Counted from the stretch's first letter, positions 1-9,375 are shown. The stretch: DNA of 64,000 nt from Bacillus sp. MM2020_1 (GCA_011250595.1 JAANMP010000001.1:62001-126000), one strand, 5' to 3'. A program made the numbers and translations. The notes: generated by a model from the letters alone, not told the origin.

Positions 1-1
1 T

Positions 2-49
2 GGCTATTCAATGACAGCAAATCCATTTAAAGAAGAGCGGTACCGTTAA
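2..49 (+). CDS. possible 3' end of a gene cut by the window start
   Basis: An open frame runs from the window edge to a TAA at 47-49 and would end a protein in GYSMTANPFKEERYR. It is too short to recognise. It may be the tail of a real gene or chance. Confidence 0.2.
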   Translation, partial: GYSMTANPFKEERYR

Positions 50-296
50 CACAGGCTACGAAACAACAAGGAGGGTGAGAAGTACTTAAACTTTTGATAC
101 TTTGCTTCCAATAAAATAGCAAGGCATTTTTTTTGTAACGGTGCAGGTTAATGGAAGAACGACAAACACGAAAACGGAAAGAAAAACCGTAGTATTTTTC
201 TCATTGCGGATCTCTTTACATTGTTAGTAAAGGCTAATAGTTAATTCAAAGTCAACAGTGGACAGAAGTTGAAAGAAAACAACTCATTTTGTTCAC

Positions 297-366
297 AAAC
301 GGGTGCAATAATGTATATTAGAGGATCGCTTTTTTTTATTCGCTACGGTACAGTTTAGTTGAATAA
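297..366. repeat. copy of the CGGGTGC / CAGTTTAGT palindromic repeat
   Basis: AAACGGGTGC at 297-306 is followed about 40 bp later by CAGTTTAGTTGAA. These are the two half-elements that recur throughout the first 16 kb. Apart from this repeat I see no gene or RNA in bases 50-454. Confidence 0.6.
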
Positions 367-454
367 ATTAAATGGGATAAAAGATACACAAGTTATTCGA
401 AAAAAGGTTAAGTAAGGAAGATTTGGCAAATCCTAAGTAGAAGGAGGATTTGAA

Positions 455-730
455 ATGAAATTTACTATCCGTATTTTCTTCAGGGAAAACTTTAATAATT
501 CAATATTTGAAAGAGAGCTAAAAAAAGCCTTAGAGGAAATTAGTGTATCTGTTACAAGTATTAATTTTAATCAATTTGAAGAAAAATACATACATAATAA
601 AAGGAATATTATTGAGATAAATGTTGAAGTTAAAGGGGACTATATCGATTACAGAACCGTTTTTGGTTGTGTATTTTTAGTATTAGATGAACTTTCTTTA
701 AATTTATCTGGATTAGATATAAATGAATAA
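455..730 (+). CDS. hypothetical protein, 91 aa
   Basis: A 91-residue protein I do not recognise. The ATG follows a strong ribosome binding site (AGAAGGAGG, about 440-448), which supports a real gene. The N-terminal half is charged and helix-like (ERELKKALEEI). The C-terminal third alternates hydrophobic residues (TVFGCVFLVLDEL) but is not a clear membrane span. It is likely cytoplasmic. No domain is evident and the gene stands alone, with repeats upstream and hairpins downstream. It belongs to the set of small orphan genes that fill the first 16 kb. Confidence 0.6.
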   Translation: MKFTIRIFFRENFNNSIFERELKKALEEISVSVTSINFNQFEEKYIHNKRNIIEINVEVKGDYIDYRTVFGCVFLVLDELSLNLSGLDINE

Positions 731-913
731 TAACAGAAGTAAAAAAAGCCAAAATACTCATGTATGAATAAAAACTTGCATTTTTTAGGCTTATTAATTT
801 TATTTCTTATTGTGTTAAAGAACGTGGTGATTAAAACGAAGTTTTGTATTTTAGAAATTGATTGGTGGACCAATTTCAAAAGATCAATGTTCCAAATGAA
901 AAGAACAAATGCG

Positions 914-938
914 GAAAATTGCTTGGTAAGCAATTTTC
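914..938. other. perfect 11-bp inverted repeat, 3-nt loop
   Basis: GAAAATTGCTT and its exact reverse complement flank the loop GGT. There is no T-run, so it is not a classical terminator. It lies in a 380-bp stretch (731-1110) with no convincing gene. The stretch otherwise holds only the terminator at 1037-1070. Confidence 0.5.
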
Positions 939-1036
939 AAAAGAACAAAAACCACCAGAGCTGCAAGTAGCTCCCTCAGCTCAATCAAAGATACTGCAAT
1001 TAACAGCATTATTAATTGAAAAATACATTTGTTAGG

Positions 1037-1070
1037 CAAAAAGAACAGGCTTCTAGGCTTGTTCTTTTTG
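1037..1070. terminator. bidirectional rho-independent terminator
   Basis: CAAAAAGAACAGGC pairs with its near-exact complement around TTCTAG, giving a stem of about 14 bp with an A-run on one side and a T-run on the other. It lies between the plus-strand gene at 455-730 and the gerA-type remnant on the minus strand. Confidence 0.75.
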
Positions 1071-1110
1071 TTTAGATAAAGGAATAAACGTTCATTCATT
1101 TTTTAAGTCG

Positions 1111-2002
1111 TTATAATGGCAATAATAATGCTATTAAAAGTGCGAATCGTACAGCTCTTAATGTAACTCCTAACCAAAACCTCTCATAATAATCCTCAGA
1201 TGCTTGCAAGAACATTTTCAACGTAGATGGCAAAATTAAAGCGTGATGGCTCCCGTCAAGGAGTATTGCGATTCTCCCCTCTGATATATCAGATGTAAGC
1301 TTATCAGGCCTTTCGGTTGTGATTATTTGTGGGAACAGAGAAAGTGGATGATTTTCTAATAAACGTTCAATCGTACCTGAGTCATGAGTATTTTCTAATT
1401 TAATACTATCAATGCGATCAATAATTTTTTTCAACGTATCTTTTGGAACTTTATTTTCCATGTAGATTATCGCAGTAAAAGTCTTTGATTCAGATCCGAT
1501 TTTTTTAAAGCGTATTTTCAAGTTGGTACTGGGTAGTCCACTGCGAATCATGGCAACATTCGTTCTTATAACTTCAACCAATCCCTCTCTAGGCCCCCTT
1601 ATAACCACTTCAGATTGTGGTTCTCCCATTGCCTAAAAGTCTTTTTAGAGTAACAGATTATTCCTGCTTTATTCTTGTTAGGAAATAAGATGATACAAAA
1701 ACCGTATAATAAGTACGACAATATATCCTCAATTTTATCTGAAAAAAAAACTGATGCTGTGGGAAACACATTTTCTAATACTGTGATATCGACATCATCG
1801 TTTCCGTGAGGATAATTTTTGACAACTTTTTCAAGCAAGGATTCGTATAATAATGTTTCGTCAGCAATATTTTCACAATACATAAAAATAATTTGCTTCC
1901 CTTTAATATTTCGAGGGTTTAAATTTCTATATCCTCACAATGTGTAAGTTTATCTTGGGAAAATTTATAATTTTGCTCTATAGAATCGATTAATTTCTCC
2001 AT
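1111..2002 (-). pseudogene. spore germination receptor A-subunit (GerA family), frameshifted and truncated
   Basis: Three consecutive minus-strand frames together encode the N-terminal cytoplasmic domain of a GerA/GerKA/GerBA-type germinant receptor subunit. The start ATG at 2002 has a good AGGAGG site and reads MEKLIDSIEQNYKF. The frame breaks near 1920 and again near 1600-1625, where it resumes with the family hallmark GEPQSEVVIRGPREG. It ends in SEDYYERFWLGVTLRAVRF, the run-in to the first membrane helix, and stops a few residues later at LLLPL. The membrane domain and the partner B and C subunits are absent. Family members are about 450-550 residues and act in the spore inner membrane. 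This copy cannot be functional. Confidence 0.85.
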
Positions 2003-2049
2003 AAAATTCCTCCTTCTTTATTATTTACACTATTGGATTCAGCTTATAA

Positions 2050-3009
2050 TTATTTAATTGACCTACTAGTTAATGGTGGTTCATTAAACCAACCTTTTTT
2101 AACCAATAGTTTAAACCCTTTTTCTGAAAAACTTTGGACCTGTTCCATTAATTCATTTAGTATTTTGACATGATTCTTCTTATAACTAGATACAGCAGCG
2201 TTTTGTAAATTTATTATTCCAATAGGATTTAAAAACATTATTAGGTTCGTCATTAACTTATCTGAAAATGGAGATTCATGGACCCTATGAACGAAGCTCT
2301 CTAGTCCAGTTGTAGTACTAACTCCGTTTTCCCTGAAAATATCCGATAAAGTAGCAGCTTGATGAAATGCTAATTTCTTGCCATCATTAAATAATTGCTT
2401 TGACTCTTCATCTTTTACAACATCAGCAAAAGCAGCGCATAGAGCAACACCAACATTATTGCATTGAAGTGGACTGTACATATGTGCCAATTCTACCGCA
2501 TTAAGTGGTCTCAATTGTGTAGATACAACCTTAAACAGTTTACTCTCTCTTTCATGTGCTTTCATGTATAAAAATGGACTGTTTTGTAACAAGTTCTTTT
2601 CTTTTAATAAACCTAAAAGAGCTTCATCAATTTGAATAATCTTAGTGAGGACTTCACTAAAGAATTTCTTTACATTCATATCCGCTAGTTCTGAATATTG
2701 AGAAGCGAGGATCCGCATCCCATTTCCGGTAATATGCTTAAGAATTTCAATGATTAATTGATCGGTAAAAAGCTTAACTGAGGAGTTATATAAATCAACT
2801 TCACTGAAAAATGGCGTTTCATTATAACCGCTGTCATTTAATATCTTTGTAGCCTCTTTTTCTTGAAATGTAGATAATGAATTGATTTCATCTAGAACAC
2901 TTCTCAAATCTTTATCCTCAGCAGTGTCAATAAGATTTTTTAAAATAATATTAACCAGATTCGAACTTGATTGTAGATACCAAAGAAAGCCGAACTCATT
3001 TACGTTCAT
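2050..3009 (-). CDS. DUF3231 family protein
   Basis: A 319-residue protein of the DUF3231 family, common in Bacillus and of unknown biochemical role. Its two similar helical halves (roughly 1-160 and 170-319) resemble a tandem of CotF/ferritin-like bundles, and the SPFSDKLM motif near residue 250 is characteristic. The ATG follows a purine-rich site (AAGGAGCC). It is a diverged paralogue of the full-length copy at 19800-20789 and of the fragment at 16282-16491. No signal peptide is present. Association with sporulation or stress is only suggested by the family's taxonomic range. Confidence 0.8.
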   Translation of the reverse strand: MNVNEFGFLWYLQSSSNLVNIILKNLIDTAEDKDLRSVLDEINSLSTFQEKEATKILNDSGYNETPFFSEVDLYNSSVKLFTDQLIIEILKHITGNGMRILASQYSELADMNVKKFFSEVLTKIIQIDEALLGLLKEKNLLQNSPFLYMKAHERESKLFKVVSTQLRPLNAVELAHMYSPLQCNNVGVALCAAFADVVKDEESKQLFNDGKKLAFHQAATLSDIFRENGVSTTTGLESFVHRVHESPFSDKLMTNLIMFLNPIGIINLQNAAVSSYKKNHVKILNELMEQVQSFSEKGFKLLVKKGWFNEPPLTSRSIK

Positions 3010-3205
3010 ACAAAAGGCTCCTTCATTATTTATTTTCTCTTATTAGAATGACAAAAATATTGGTAATTATTCAGGGTATATTTCTAATTAATACATTTAG
3101 TCTCAATCTCAAACTTTATTAATTATTGTATTTATATAATTTAATTAGAGTTTCTGTTAAAAGAAATACTAATTAAATTCACTGGCTCTCAGGTTTCTCA
3201 ATAGC

Positions 3206-3649
3206 TTATTTAATGATTTTCATTAGTAAAAGGCCGATCCAAATTCCTGGTATCACGCACAAAATTGGTAACCATATTGGGCCAAATAAAAATCCGAATA
3301 TCTTGAAAGTTGATGAATATATACACCCCACTGTTACAAAGAAAGCACAAAAAACGAATGGAAAATAAGAATATTTTCTATTTCCTCCACCAGCATCTTT
3401 ATAAGCATCCCACATAGCAAAAAAGTATAAACAAGGGTAAAACATCAGCCATAAGTAATCAGTTTGAGCAATGGCCTTTTCGATTTCTCCATGAAAACTA
3501 GAAATTATAACAACATTAAAATTTGCATTTACATTTATAAGGAATTCTAAAAATACAAAAACAATACCTTTTATTAGTTTGCCATTTAAAAATTGACCAA
3601 AGCCAGGAAGAGCAATACTCCATAGTAATACTTCTTTTGAGTTAGCCAC
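3206..3649 (-). CDS. small integral membrane protein, TM2-like
   Basis: A 147-residue protein with about four hydrophobic helices. The N-terminal pattern LLWSIALPGFGQFLNGKLIKG matches the proline-glycine turn and following basic loop of TM2-domain and related Bacillus membrane proteins, whose function is unknown. The start is a GTG with AAGGAG about 9 nt upstream. YFFAMWDAYKDAGG in the middle is a typical loop of this family. The gene is monocistronic. Confidence 0.65.
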   Translation of the reverse strand: MANSKEVLLWSIALPGFGQFLNGKLIKGIVFVFLEFLINVNANFNVVIISSFHGEIEKAIAQTDYLWLMFYPCLYFFAMWDAYKDAGGGNRKYSYFPFVFCAFFVTVGCIYSSTFKIFGFLFGPIWLPILCVIPGIWIGLLLMKIIK

Positions 3650-3993
3650 CTAATTCAAGCTCCTTACCAAGTTTCTTATAGCGTGATTATGTCAATTGTA
3701 AAAAAGGCAATCCCACTAATCATTATTCATAAAAAACTTAATTAGTTTTTTATTGTGGAAATAAAATTTAACATTACACCAAGGTAACCTTAGAATGTCC
3801 TGCTTAACATAAAAAATGTGATGAAAAGTACAGTGATGGCATTTCAGTTCTAAATATTAATAAACAGAGATATCCAATAAAAAGACGTGCTTCTATCGAC
3901 ATGGTCTTATAAAAAGCATAGAAAACTTAGGCTCTTGATAAATAGTTTTGGGTAATTGTAGTAGTATCATATTCATGTTGATAGGATAAAAAA
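3650..3993. other. intergenic stretch, no gene seen
   Basis: The stretch is AT-rich. The only structure I see is a small hairpin, AAAAAACT-TAATT-AGTTTTTT at 3731-3751, which could end transcription on either strand. Confidence 0.4.
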
Positions 3994-4437
3994 ATGGAAA
4001 AAAAGTTGTTAAACATACTTATTGTATTATGTCTTGCTGCTTTTCCATTCCTATTCAGGGGATCAAAAATGAGGGGAAATCTATTTGTTTATTTCTCTAA
4101 AGGAGTTTTAGCAACCCTAATTTAGGTTGTTGCTAAAAAAAGGGTTGAATACCCGGTTCGTCCTTTTCCTAGAATTTTTAAAACTAACATCATTTATGAT
4201 GTATTGTTTTTCCGAATTTTAACTGTAATATGGGTTAAATTATTTTGAAAGGTTTGCTATTTACTGTCCCCATGAGTCGGTCAATGGTACTTTGAAAAGA
4301 ATTCTGGATTATTCAAATGGAATAAATGGATACATTTCCACACTTTCGGATAGTGTACTTTCACAATGTTTACAATTAGAGTTTTTGTCGGACTTTTAAA
4401 GAAATTAGATAAATTAAAGGGTAACCTAAATAATTAG
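3994..4437 (+). pseudogene. CBO0543-like membrane protein, in-frame stop and frameshifts
   Basis: From ATG 3994 the frame reads MEKKLLNILIVLCLAAFPF and reaches a TAG after about 43 residues. It continues in the same frame as VVAKKRVEYPVRPFPRIFK until a TGA near 4248. A later frame then reads FTIRVFVGLLKKLDKLKG up to about 4437. Together these pieces follow the layout of the CBO0543 family of Bacillus membrane proteins, of which an intact relative lies at 4578-5060. At least one nonsense codon and one or two frameshifts disrupt it. The assignment is by pattern memory. Confidence 0.65.
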
Positions 4438-4551
4438 GGCTGCCAACTCTGACAGCTTTTCTTGGTAAAGTAACGTGGAGTGGAACAAGAGAGTTAAAAA
4501 TCCAGTCCTATCTTTTAAAGCACTTGACTGATAGCGTGCATTTAACTTAAT

Positions 4552-4578
4552 ACAAGGGGCAGTCTAACTGCCCCTTGT
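4552..4578. terminator. hairpin between convergent genes
   Basis: ACAAGGGGCAG and its perfect 11-bp complement enclose a 5-nt loop. The hairpin abuts the stop codon of the minus-strand gene at 4578. T-runs are weak on both sides. Confidence 0.5.
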
Positions 4579-5060
4579 TATTCATGAAATTTAGTTTTAA
4601 AAAACCAGTTGTGAAAAGCTTGTGTTAAGTAATCAGTTATCCAAATTGTTATAAAACTCCAATACCAAGTCCATTTTTTATATTTAATTAATTTTGTATA
4701 TTTCACTGCAATTATTTCAAAGATGACTATTACAGAAGTACTAATAAAGCAATGCAGGGTTTTTAAAAGGTTAGATCTATTTTTTGGATAGTACAAACTA
4801 AATAAAGCGCACAGTCCAGGATATATAAAGTATTCAAATGAAAAAGTAGTTTTATTTGCTTTTTTGAAAAATATGCGATATGGATAGGAAATTAAGTTTT
4901 TTTCTACCACTAGTAATCCAAAAATCCATGTTAGTGCTTGTTTAAATAAAAATACAACAAGTGATCCACGAATTTTATTTTTTGGTGTAAATTTTATTAA
5001 TAATAATGACACAATTATCCAGGATGAAATTTCGATAGTTTTCTCTGCTTTGTATTTCAT
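4578..5060 (-). CDS. CBO0543 family membrane protein
   Basis: A 160-residue integral membrane protein with about four or five hydrophobic segments. The motif KNLISYPYRIF corresponds to the conserved VSYPVR-type loop of the CBO0543 family, and the C-terminal KKWTWYWSFITIWITDYLT matches its last helix. The family is widespread in Bacillus and of unknown function. The start ATG at 5060 has an AAAGGAGG site. It is the nearest intact relative of the broken gene at 3994-4437, so the pair may be an old duplication. Confidence 0.65.
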   Translation of the reverse strand: MKYKAEKTIEISSWIIVSLLLIKFTPKNKIRGSLVVFLFKQALTWIFGLLVVEKNLISYPYRIFFKKANKTTFSFEYFIYPGLCALFSLYYPKNRSNLLKTLHCFISTSVIVIFEIIAVKYTKLIKYKKWTWYWSFITIWITDYLTQAFHNWFFKTKFHE

Positions 5061-5311
5061 TAATTATCCTCCTTTAATAAATAGTTTTTACTTTTAGAAT
5101 TGATTAATTCAATTTTTGTTTAAGGTAAAATTATAATACGAAGATAATATGAAATAAAACAGTAAGGGATATAAAGCTAAGCGTTGATTCAAGAAGGATT
5201 AACGATCTTATTGTATAGTCCTCCTCTGTTTGTAAAACCAATTTACATCCATTTGGAAAATTTAAATGGCAAAAGAACCACATAATATTATGATAGGAGG
5301 AGAGTCATATA

Positions 5312-6176
5312 ATGCAGATAATGAACAATTATTTTCGTGCGCTTGCGGGTATGGTGTACATGATGATCAATCATGAAGTAATGAATCAAATCATTGCCTT
5401 TTACAGGGACATGAATGGAATGCCCACCTTGTGGGTGCCTACCCAACTTATGGTAGAGGTACTGGTACAAGCGAGGTCTCTACTGCAACAGCAAACGATG
5501 GCGTCGACCCCTTAGCGTCACAAGGCGCCCTAGCTTTGTCCCGTGATGGACGTTTTCTACTTGCAGTTAACGCAAGCAGCCATAACCATAGTATCAGTAG
5601 TTTCATCATAACCAACAGCGGATCACCCGTTCTCGTGGATGTAAAGCCATCAGGAGGTGCTCAGCCCAATAGCGTAGATGTGTTTGGTAATCTTCTCTAT
5701 GTCTCCAATGTAGGTCATGCCGCAAACAATTTTGCATCCAATATCACTGGTTTTCACAGTTACAGAAGCAGTTTCATATGCGCTGTCATCTTATTCATTG
5801 AGCAACGACGGTATCCCTCATGTGATCAGCGGCTCTGTACCAAACGGATATAAGACCGCTTGTTGGGTTGTAACAACGAGGGATGGACGTTTTGCATTCA
5901 CTACCAACACCTTAAGCAGCACCATCTCCACCTACCGAATCGATCCCAATGGGAGCACTGTCAGTGGTAAGGCATATTGACAGTACACCACCAGGTCTTC
6001 CGATAGATGTTAGAGTGAGTAAAGATGGACGCCATTTTTACACCCTTAACGGAAATCAGGGTACAGTGTCAGTGTTTAATATCCAAGTTGATGGTAGTCT
6101 GGTAAAGTTGCAGGTTGCTGCCTGGACAAACTCTCCTTACTTCGGGTCGCAAGGCTTAGCTGTTCTTTTATTCTAA
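5312..6176 (+). pseudogene. beta-propeller (lactonase-like) protein, decayed
   Basis: Three overlapping frames read as one seven-bladed propeller protein. The start ATG at 5312 has an AGGAGGAGAG site. MNQIIAFYRDMNG is followed by a shift into SQGALALSRDGRFLLAVNAS. After NITGFH a block of blades is missing, and reading resumes in another frame at TEAVSYALSSYSL, then TTRDGRFAFTTNTLSST, and finally VSKDGRHFYTLNGNQGTVSVFN. The repeated SxDGRF and VSVF pieces are the blade signature of YVTN/6-phosphogluconolactonase-like proteins. Intact relatives are about 350-400 residues. At least three frameshifts and an internal deletion make it non-functional. Confidence 0.85.
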
Positions 6177-6300
6177 TGGGTTCACCATACTGTGTGAAAT
6201 AGAAAAATACAGAAGTTGCTAAAAACAAGGCTGCCGACATACTAGTGGCTATTGTTATGAGACAACATAATTGCCAACAAGTTTGTGAAGAAATGCACTT

Positions 6301-6420
6301 AACAAACGGGTGCTTTACTTCAATAAGGAGTAAGGTTTTTTTCTTGTCCAACTAAAGTGGCAGTATAGTTGAAAAACGGTGTTTAACTTGTATTAAACAA
6401 TCGGGCTATTAAATGGAATA
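6301..6420. repeat. CGGGTGC-type repeat, composite copy
   Basis: ACAAACGGGTGC, then TTCTTGTCCAACTAAAGTGGCAG followed by TATAGTTGAA, then a second half-element (TTAAACAATCGGGCTATT). It occupies most of the gap 6177-6476, which shows no gene. Confidence 0.55.
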
Positions 6421-6476
6421 AAACTTCTGAACAAAAGAGAATAATAAATGATAAATTGTATCTTGTGAGGGGTCCT

Positions 6477-6953
6477 ATGATTAATAAAAGAAAGGCTTTA
6501 TCATTTTGTACATTAGTTATTCCTTGGTTAACTACTCCATTGCTAGGGAAAAATTCTTTTGTTCGCTTTCTTCCAGTAGCAACTTTTATTGGTTATATCT
6601 TTAGTTTGTTAGGCGAAATTGCTGATAGACGCAAGTGGTGGAAAGTAAAAAATGCTTTATTTCCAAATTATCGTTTAGATTTCTCTTACCTTTTAGGTTT
6701 ATTTTTTATAACAACTATTTGGGTATTTAAATTAACGTACGGAAGCTTTATAAAGTACTTAACATTAAATATTGTACTCGATTATCTTCTTGCATTCCCT
6801 ATCGCAAAATTTTTTACTAAAGTTGGAGTATTCGAATTCAAGAAAATGCGACCAAAACATTTTTACATATTGTCAGTTGTAACAGTAATCGTTATTTATT
6901 TTTATCAATTAATAGTGGAACGAGCTATTGTAAAAGAGGTAAAAAAATATTAG
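6477..6953 (+). CDS. membrane protein of unknown function
   Basis: A 158-residue protein with four or five hydrophobic helices. I chose the ATG at 6477 because GTGAGGGG lies 6-8 nt upstream; a TTG further upstream would add seven residues without a good site. GEIADRRKWWKVKNALFPNYRLDF looks like a cytoplasmic loop between the second and third helix. The size and topology resemble the CBO0543-like proteins nearby, but I cannot confirm homology. It is monocistronic. Confidence 0.6.
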   Translation: MINKRKALSFCTLVIPWLTTPLLGKNSFVRFLPVATFIGYIFSLLGEIADRRKWWKVKNALFPNYRLDFSYLLGLFFITTIWVFKLTYGSFIKYLTLNIVLDYLLAFPIAKFFTKVGVFEFKKMRPKHFYILSVVTVIVIYFYQLIVERAIVKEVKKY

Positions 6954-7157
6954 AAGAAGTAATGTTGTTTGTATCCTTTAGATAACAATGGGATTAAAAA
7001 TACTTTAACTAAACTTGCTGTCAGAAGTTCAGGGGTTATTCCACATGCCCATCAAGCTAAACATTAACGAATGCACAGAATAGAACCGTTTCTAAATTGC
7101 AATGTCTATGTTACTGAAAACCTCGCTACACATAAAAAAACACATCCTTTCCATGAT

Positions 7158-7260
7158 ATTACAGAAAGAATAACGTTTTTGTCGTTTGGGAGATAATGAT
7201 TTGCCTTAGCTAGATAGGCATGGGGTGGTACTCCTATAGACATATGTTAAGGCAAATCCA
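7158..7260. repeat. repeated element with GGCATGGGGT core, copy 1
   Basis: The stretch from TTACAGAAAGAATAACG through TAGATAGGCATGGGGTGG resembles 8600-8665 on the other side of the permease gene. In this copy GATTTGCCTTA (7198-7208) pairs perfectly with TAAGGCAAATC (7249-7259), enclosing the GGCATGGGG core as a long hairpin loop. It is not a known element to me and could be a structured RNA or a mobile remnant. Confidence 0.45.
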
Positions 7261-7315
7261 ATATAAAAAACCCAATTTCTCAGTATTAAAATTTGAGAAA
7301 TTGGGTTTTTTATAT
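7261..7315. terminator. strong bidirectional terminator
   Basis: A perfect 22-bp inverted repeat (ATATAAAAAACCCAATTTCT and two more bases) encloses an 11-nt loop. The AAAAAA/TTTTTT flanks make it work on both strands. It lies downstream of the permease gene at 7354. Confidence 0.85.
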
Positions 7316-7353
7316 AGGTAGGACCCAAAGTTATTTAAACCTATTACTTTGTA

Positions 7354-8505
7354 TTAAAAGAAATTTTGATATTTCATCGTAAAATAATAAACAAGAGTTA
7401 AAAGAGCTAAAATCGAAAAGTTATAAAAGCTAAACCTTATAAGGTACATTTTACTTTTTTGTGGATCTCTCTTAATAAAAAGTTTAAATGAAATTACACT
7501 TGCAAGGGAAGCAACAATCGTACCAAGTCCACCTAAATTCACACCTACTAATAAAGGTTGCCAATTCACGGAGAATTTTGATAAAAAGATCGCAGCTGGT
7601 ACATTGCTTATCAGTTGGCTTAAAATTATGGAACTGAAAAAGATTGATGTGGGACTTTTGAGATTTTCGCTGGCAAATGTGTGTACTACCTTTAATTCCG
7701 ATATGTTTCCTATAAATATAAAAAAACATATAAAAGTAATAAGCAATAAATAATCAATTTTCTTCAATAATTTTATATCAAGTATACATGCGGTTCCCAA
7801 TGCGATGATAAACGCAAGTTTGTAGCTTAAAACCCCTAGTATGGATGCAGATATGATGCCAAATAGTATTCCCCATACTGTTGCCTTTTTTTTATTTATT
7901 ATAGGAATATACGGAAGTTCCATTTCCAATGCTTTACTATTCAATCTTTGATTAAGAAAGAATAACAGAATAATTCCAAGAACCACTAATAGAAGGATTG
8001 TTGAAAAAAATTGTATAGGCCTTATTCCGTAGTTAGTAAATATGAAAAGATTTTGAGGATTTCCCATTGGAGTTAAGCTGCTTCCGATGTTAGCCGCAAT
8101 TGTCTCTAGTATAATAGTATCTAACATAGAAGTTTGTATAATCTTACTAACTATAAGTGTTAATGGTACAAATGTTATTAATGCCACATCATTCGTTACA
8201 AGCATGGAACTAAAAAAGCATAATAAAATTAGGATTGCTGAAACACTTTTACTATTATGACATTTACTCAGTATAGCAATGGCGAACTTATCCAATAGTT
8301 TAAGATCTTCCAGAGCCTTCACTACGAGCATAAGATTAAATAAACTGACTAATACTTTAAAATTTATATATTCTAGTTCTGGTGCATGGAATAAACAGCT
8401 TACGATTGCTAACAAGAGTGATATGGTAAATACAATGTCTTTTTTTAAAATTCCAAATTTCAATTTCACTTTTTTTTCGTTTTCCACATAAATATATTCT
8501 TTCAT
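7354..8505 (-). CDS. SLC13/ArsB-NhaD type anion permease
   Basis: A 383-residue polytopic membrane protein with about ten to eleven hydrophobic helices. SSMLVTNDVALITFVPLTL and the later ISNVPAAIFLSKF are the paired substrate-site signatures of the ion transporter superfamily that includes SLC13, CitM and ArsB/NhaD proteins, and TPMGNPQNLFIF is also typical. Such proteins move anions or arsenite, or exchange sodium, across the plasma membrane; the substrate cannot be told from sequence. I chose the ATG at 8505 because GGAGGGGG lies just upstream; a longer frame adds 21 unlikely residues. The gene stands alone with no arsenic genes nearby and is flanked by a repeated element. Confidence 0.8.
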   Translation of the reverse strand: MKEYIYVENEKKVKLKFGILKKDIVFTISLLLAIVSCLFHAPELEYINFKVLVSLFNLMLVVKALEDLKLLDKFAIAILSKCHNSKSVSAILILLCFFSSMLVTNDVALITFVPLTLIVSKIIQTSMLDTIILETIAANIGSSLTPMGNPQNLFIFTNYGIRPIQFFSTILLLVVLGIILLFFLNQRLNSKALEMELPYIPIINKKKATVWGILFGIISASILGVLSYKLAFIIALGTACILDIKLLKKIDYLLLITFICFFIFIGNISELKVVHTFASENLKSPTSIFFSSIILSQLISNVPAAIFLSKFSVNWQPLLVGVNLGGLGTIVASLASVISFKLFIKRDPQKSKMYLIRFSFYNFSILALLTLVYYFTMKYQNFF

Positions 8506-8599
8506 CAATCCCCCTCCAGTCCTATCTATTCTACTACACACCCCTGTTTCTTGCATTTGAAACCTCAATGCACTTAAAAAATACCATCATTTCCACTAA

Positions 8600-8710
8600 A
8601 TTACAGAAAAAATGGCGTTTTTTCGTTATGGGGGTAATGGTTTGTCTTGACTTGATGGGCATGGGGTTATTCCATTATAGGACGCCTTCCATTAGTAAGA
8701 AGGCGTCTTT
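8600..8710. repeat. repeated element with GGCATGGGGT core, copy 2, and GGCGTC hairpin
   Basis: TTACAGAAAAAATGGCG through TGATGGGCATGGGGTTATTCC matches the element at 7158-7245. It runs directly into GACGCCTT-CCATTAGTAAG-AAGGCGTC with a T-run (8679-8709), a terminator-like hairpin. Related AAGAAGGCGTCTTTT pieces recur near 12320 and 14865. Confidence 0.5.
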
Positions 8711-8880
8711 TGTAATTAATCAGATTCTGGAGCAACACATTTAAGGGATTGGGGTTATATTAAGGTGTAGAAGAGATTGTGAAATATTGTACTTACACTA
8801 ACTGGGTGCTTATGTTTAACAAAGAGTTGCGGTGGCAGCTCTTTTTTCTTGTTCCACTAACGGACAGGATAGTTGAAGAT
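8710..8880. repeat. long copy of the CGGGTGC repeat block
   Basis: GGGATTGGGGTTATATTAA, GTGTAGAAGAGATTGTGAAA and ACTTACACTAACTGGGTGC form a block that reappears almost unchanged at 14910-14978. It is followed by a GTTGCGGTGGCAGCTC hairpin, a T-run and TTGTTCCACTAACGGACAGG. Nothing in 8506-8974 looks like a gene. Confidence 0.6.
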
Positions 8881-8974
8881 GCAATACCAATAATTGGTCA
8901 AATAAAAAGACAGGTTATCACCATAATTTAGTTATAATGAAATTAATAAATAAACGGTAAATTGGAGAATTTTT

Positions 8975-9190
8975 ATGAAGTTAATAAATACTTTTTTTGA
9001 ACCTGTTTCTAATCTTTCAAAAAAGCAAAAAATATTGCGGTTGTTTTTCTTTCTTATTCTATTTACTGAAATTATCACTCGTATTTTAAAAATTGATTCA
9101 ATGTTGGTTCAAAATATAATTGATTCAGTAATGGGATTATGCCTAATTGCTTTCGTCTTTGAAATGTTGATTTTAAAGAACAAAAAGTAA
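8975..9190 (+). CDS. small membrane protein, 71 aa
   Basis: A 71-residue protein with two hydrophobic helices (about residues 23-40 and 48-66), a basic N-terminal segment (LSKKQKILR) and a basic tail (LKNKK). GGAGAA lies about 6 nt before the ATG. I do not recognise the family. It sits between two copies of the CGGGTGC repeat, as do several small genes here. Confidence 0.55.
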   Translation: MKLINTFFEPVSNLSKKQKILRLFFFLILFTEIITRILKIDSMLVQNIIDSVMGLCLIAFVFEMLILKNKK

Positions 9191-9204
9191 TAATAACTAG
9201 TTCG

Positions 9205-9320
9205 AGTTATTAAGCTAACGGGTGCGATACTTCAAGACGAAGGTCGCCTTTTTCTTTTTCTACAGAAAACATTGTGAAATGTTGTACTTTAAGTAATGGG
9301 GCAGTTTAGTTTAACAAGAC
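9205..9320. repeat. two half-copies of the CGGGTGC repeat
   Basis: GCTAACGGGTGC at about 9213-9224 is followed by a GGTCGCC and T-run stretch. ATTGTGAAATGTTGTACTTT and GGGGCAGTTTAGTTTAACAAG follow. The layout is the same as at 8770-8880. Confidence 0.55.
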
Positions 9321-9375
9321 TTTGGAAATGTATGGTAAAATATATGGTAAATGATATATGTGGAGAGTGGTACAA

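Noticed and set aside
649-1099. Three overlapping frames around 649-1099
   Set aside because: They lie on hairpins and the terminator. The residue composition is unlike a protein and no start signals are present.
7484-7729. Minus-strand frame inside the permease gene
   Set aside because: It is a shifted frame of the transporter with no separate start signal.
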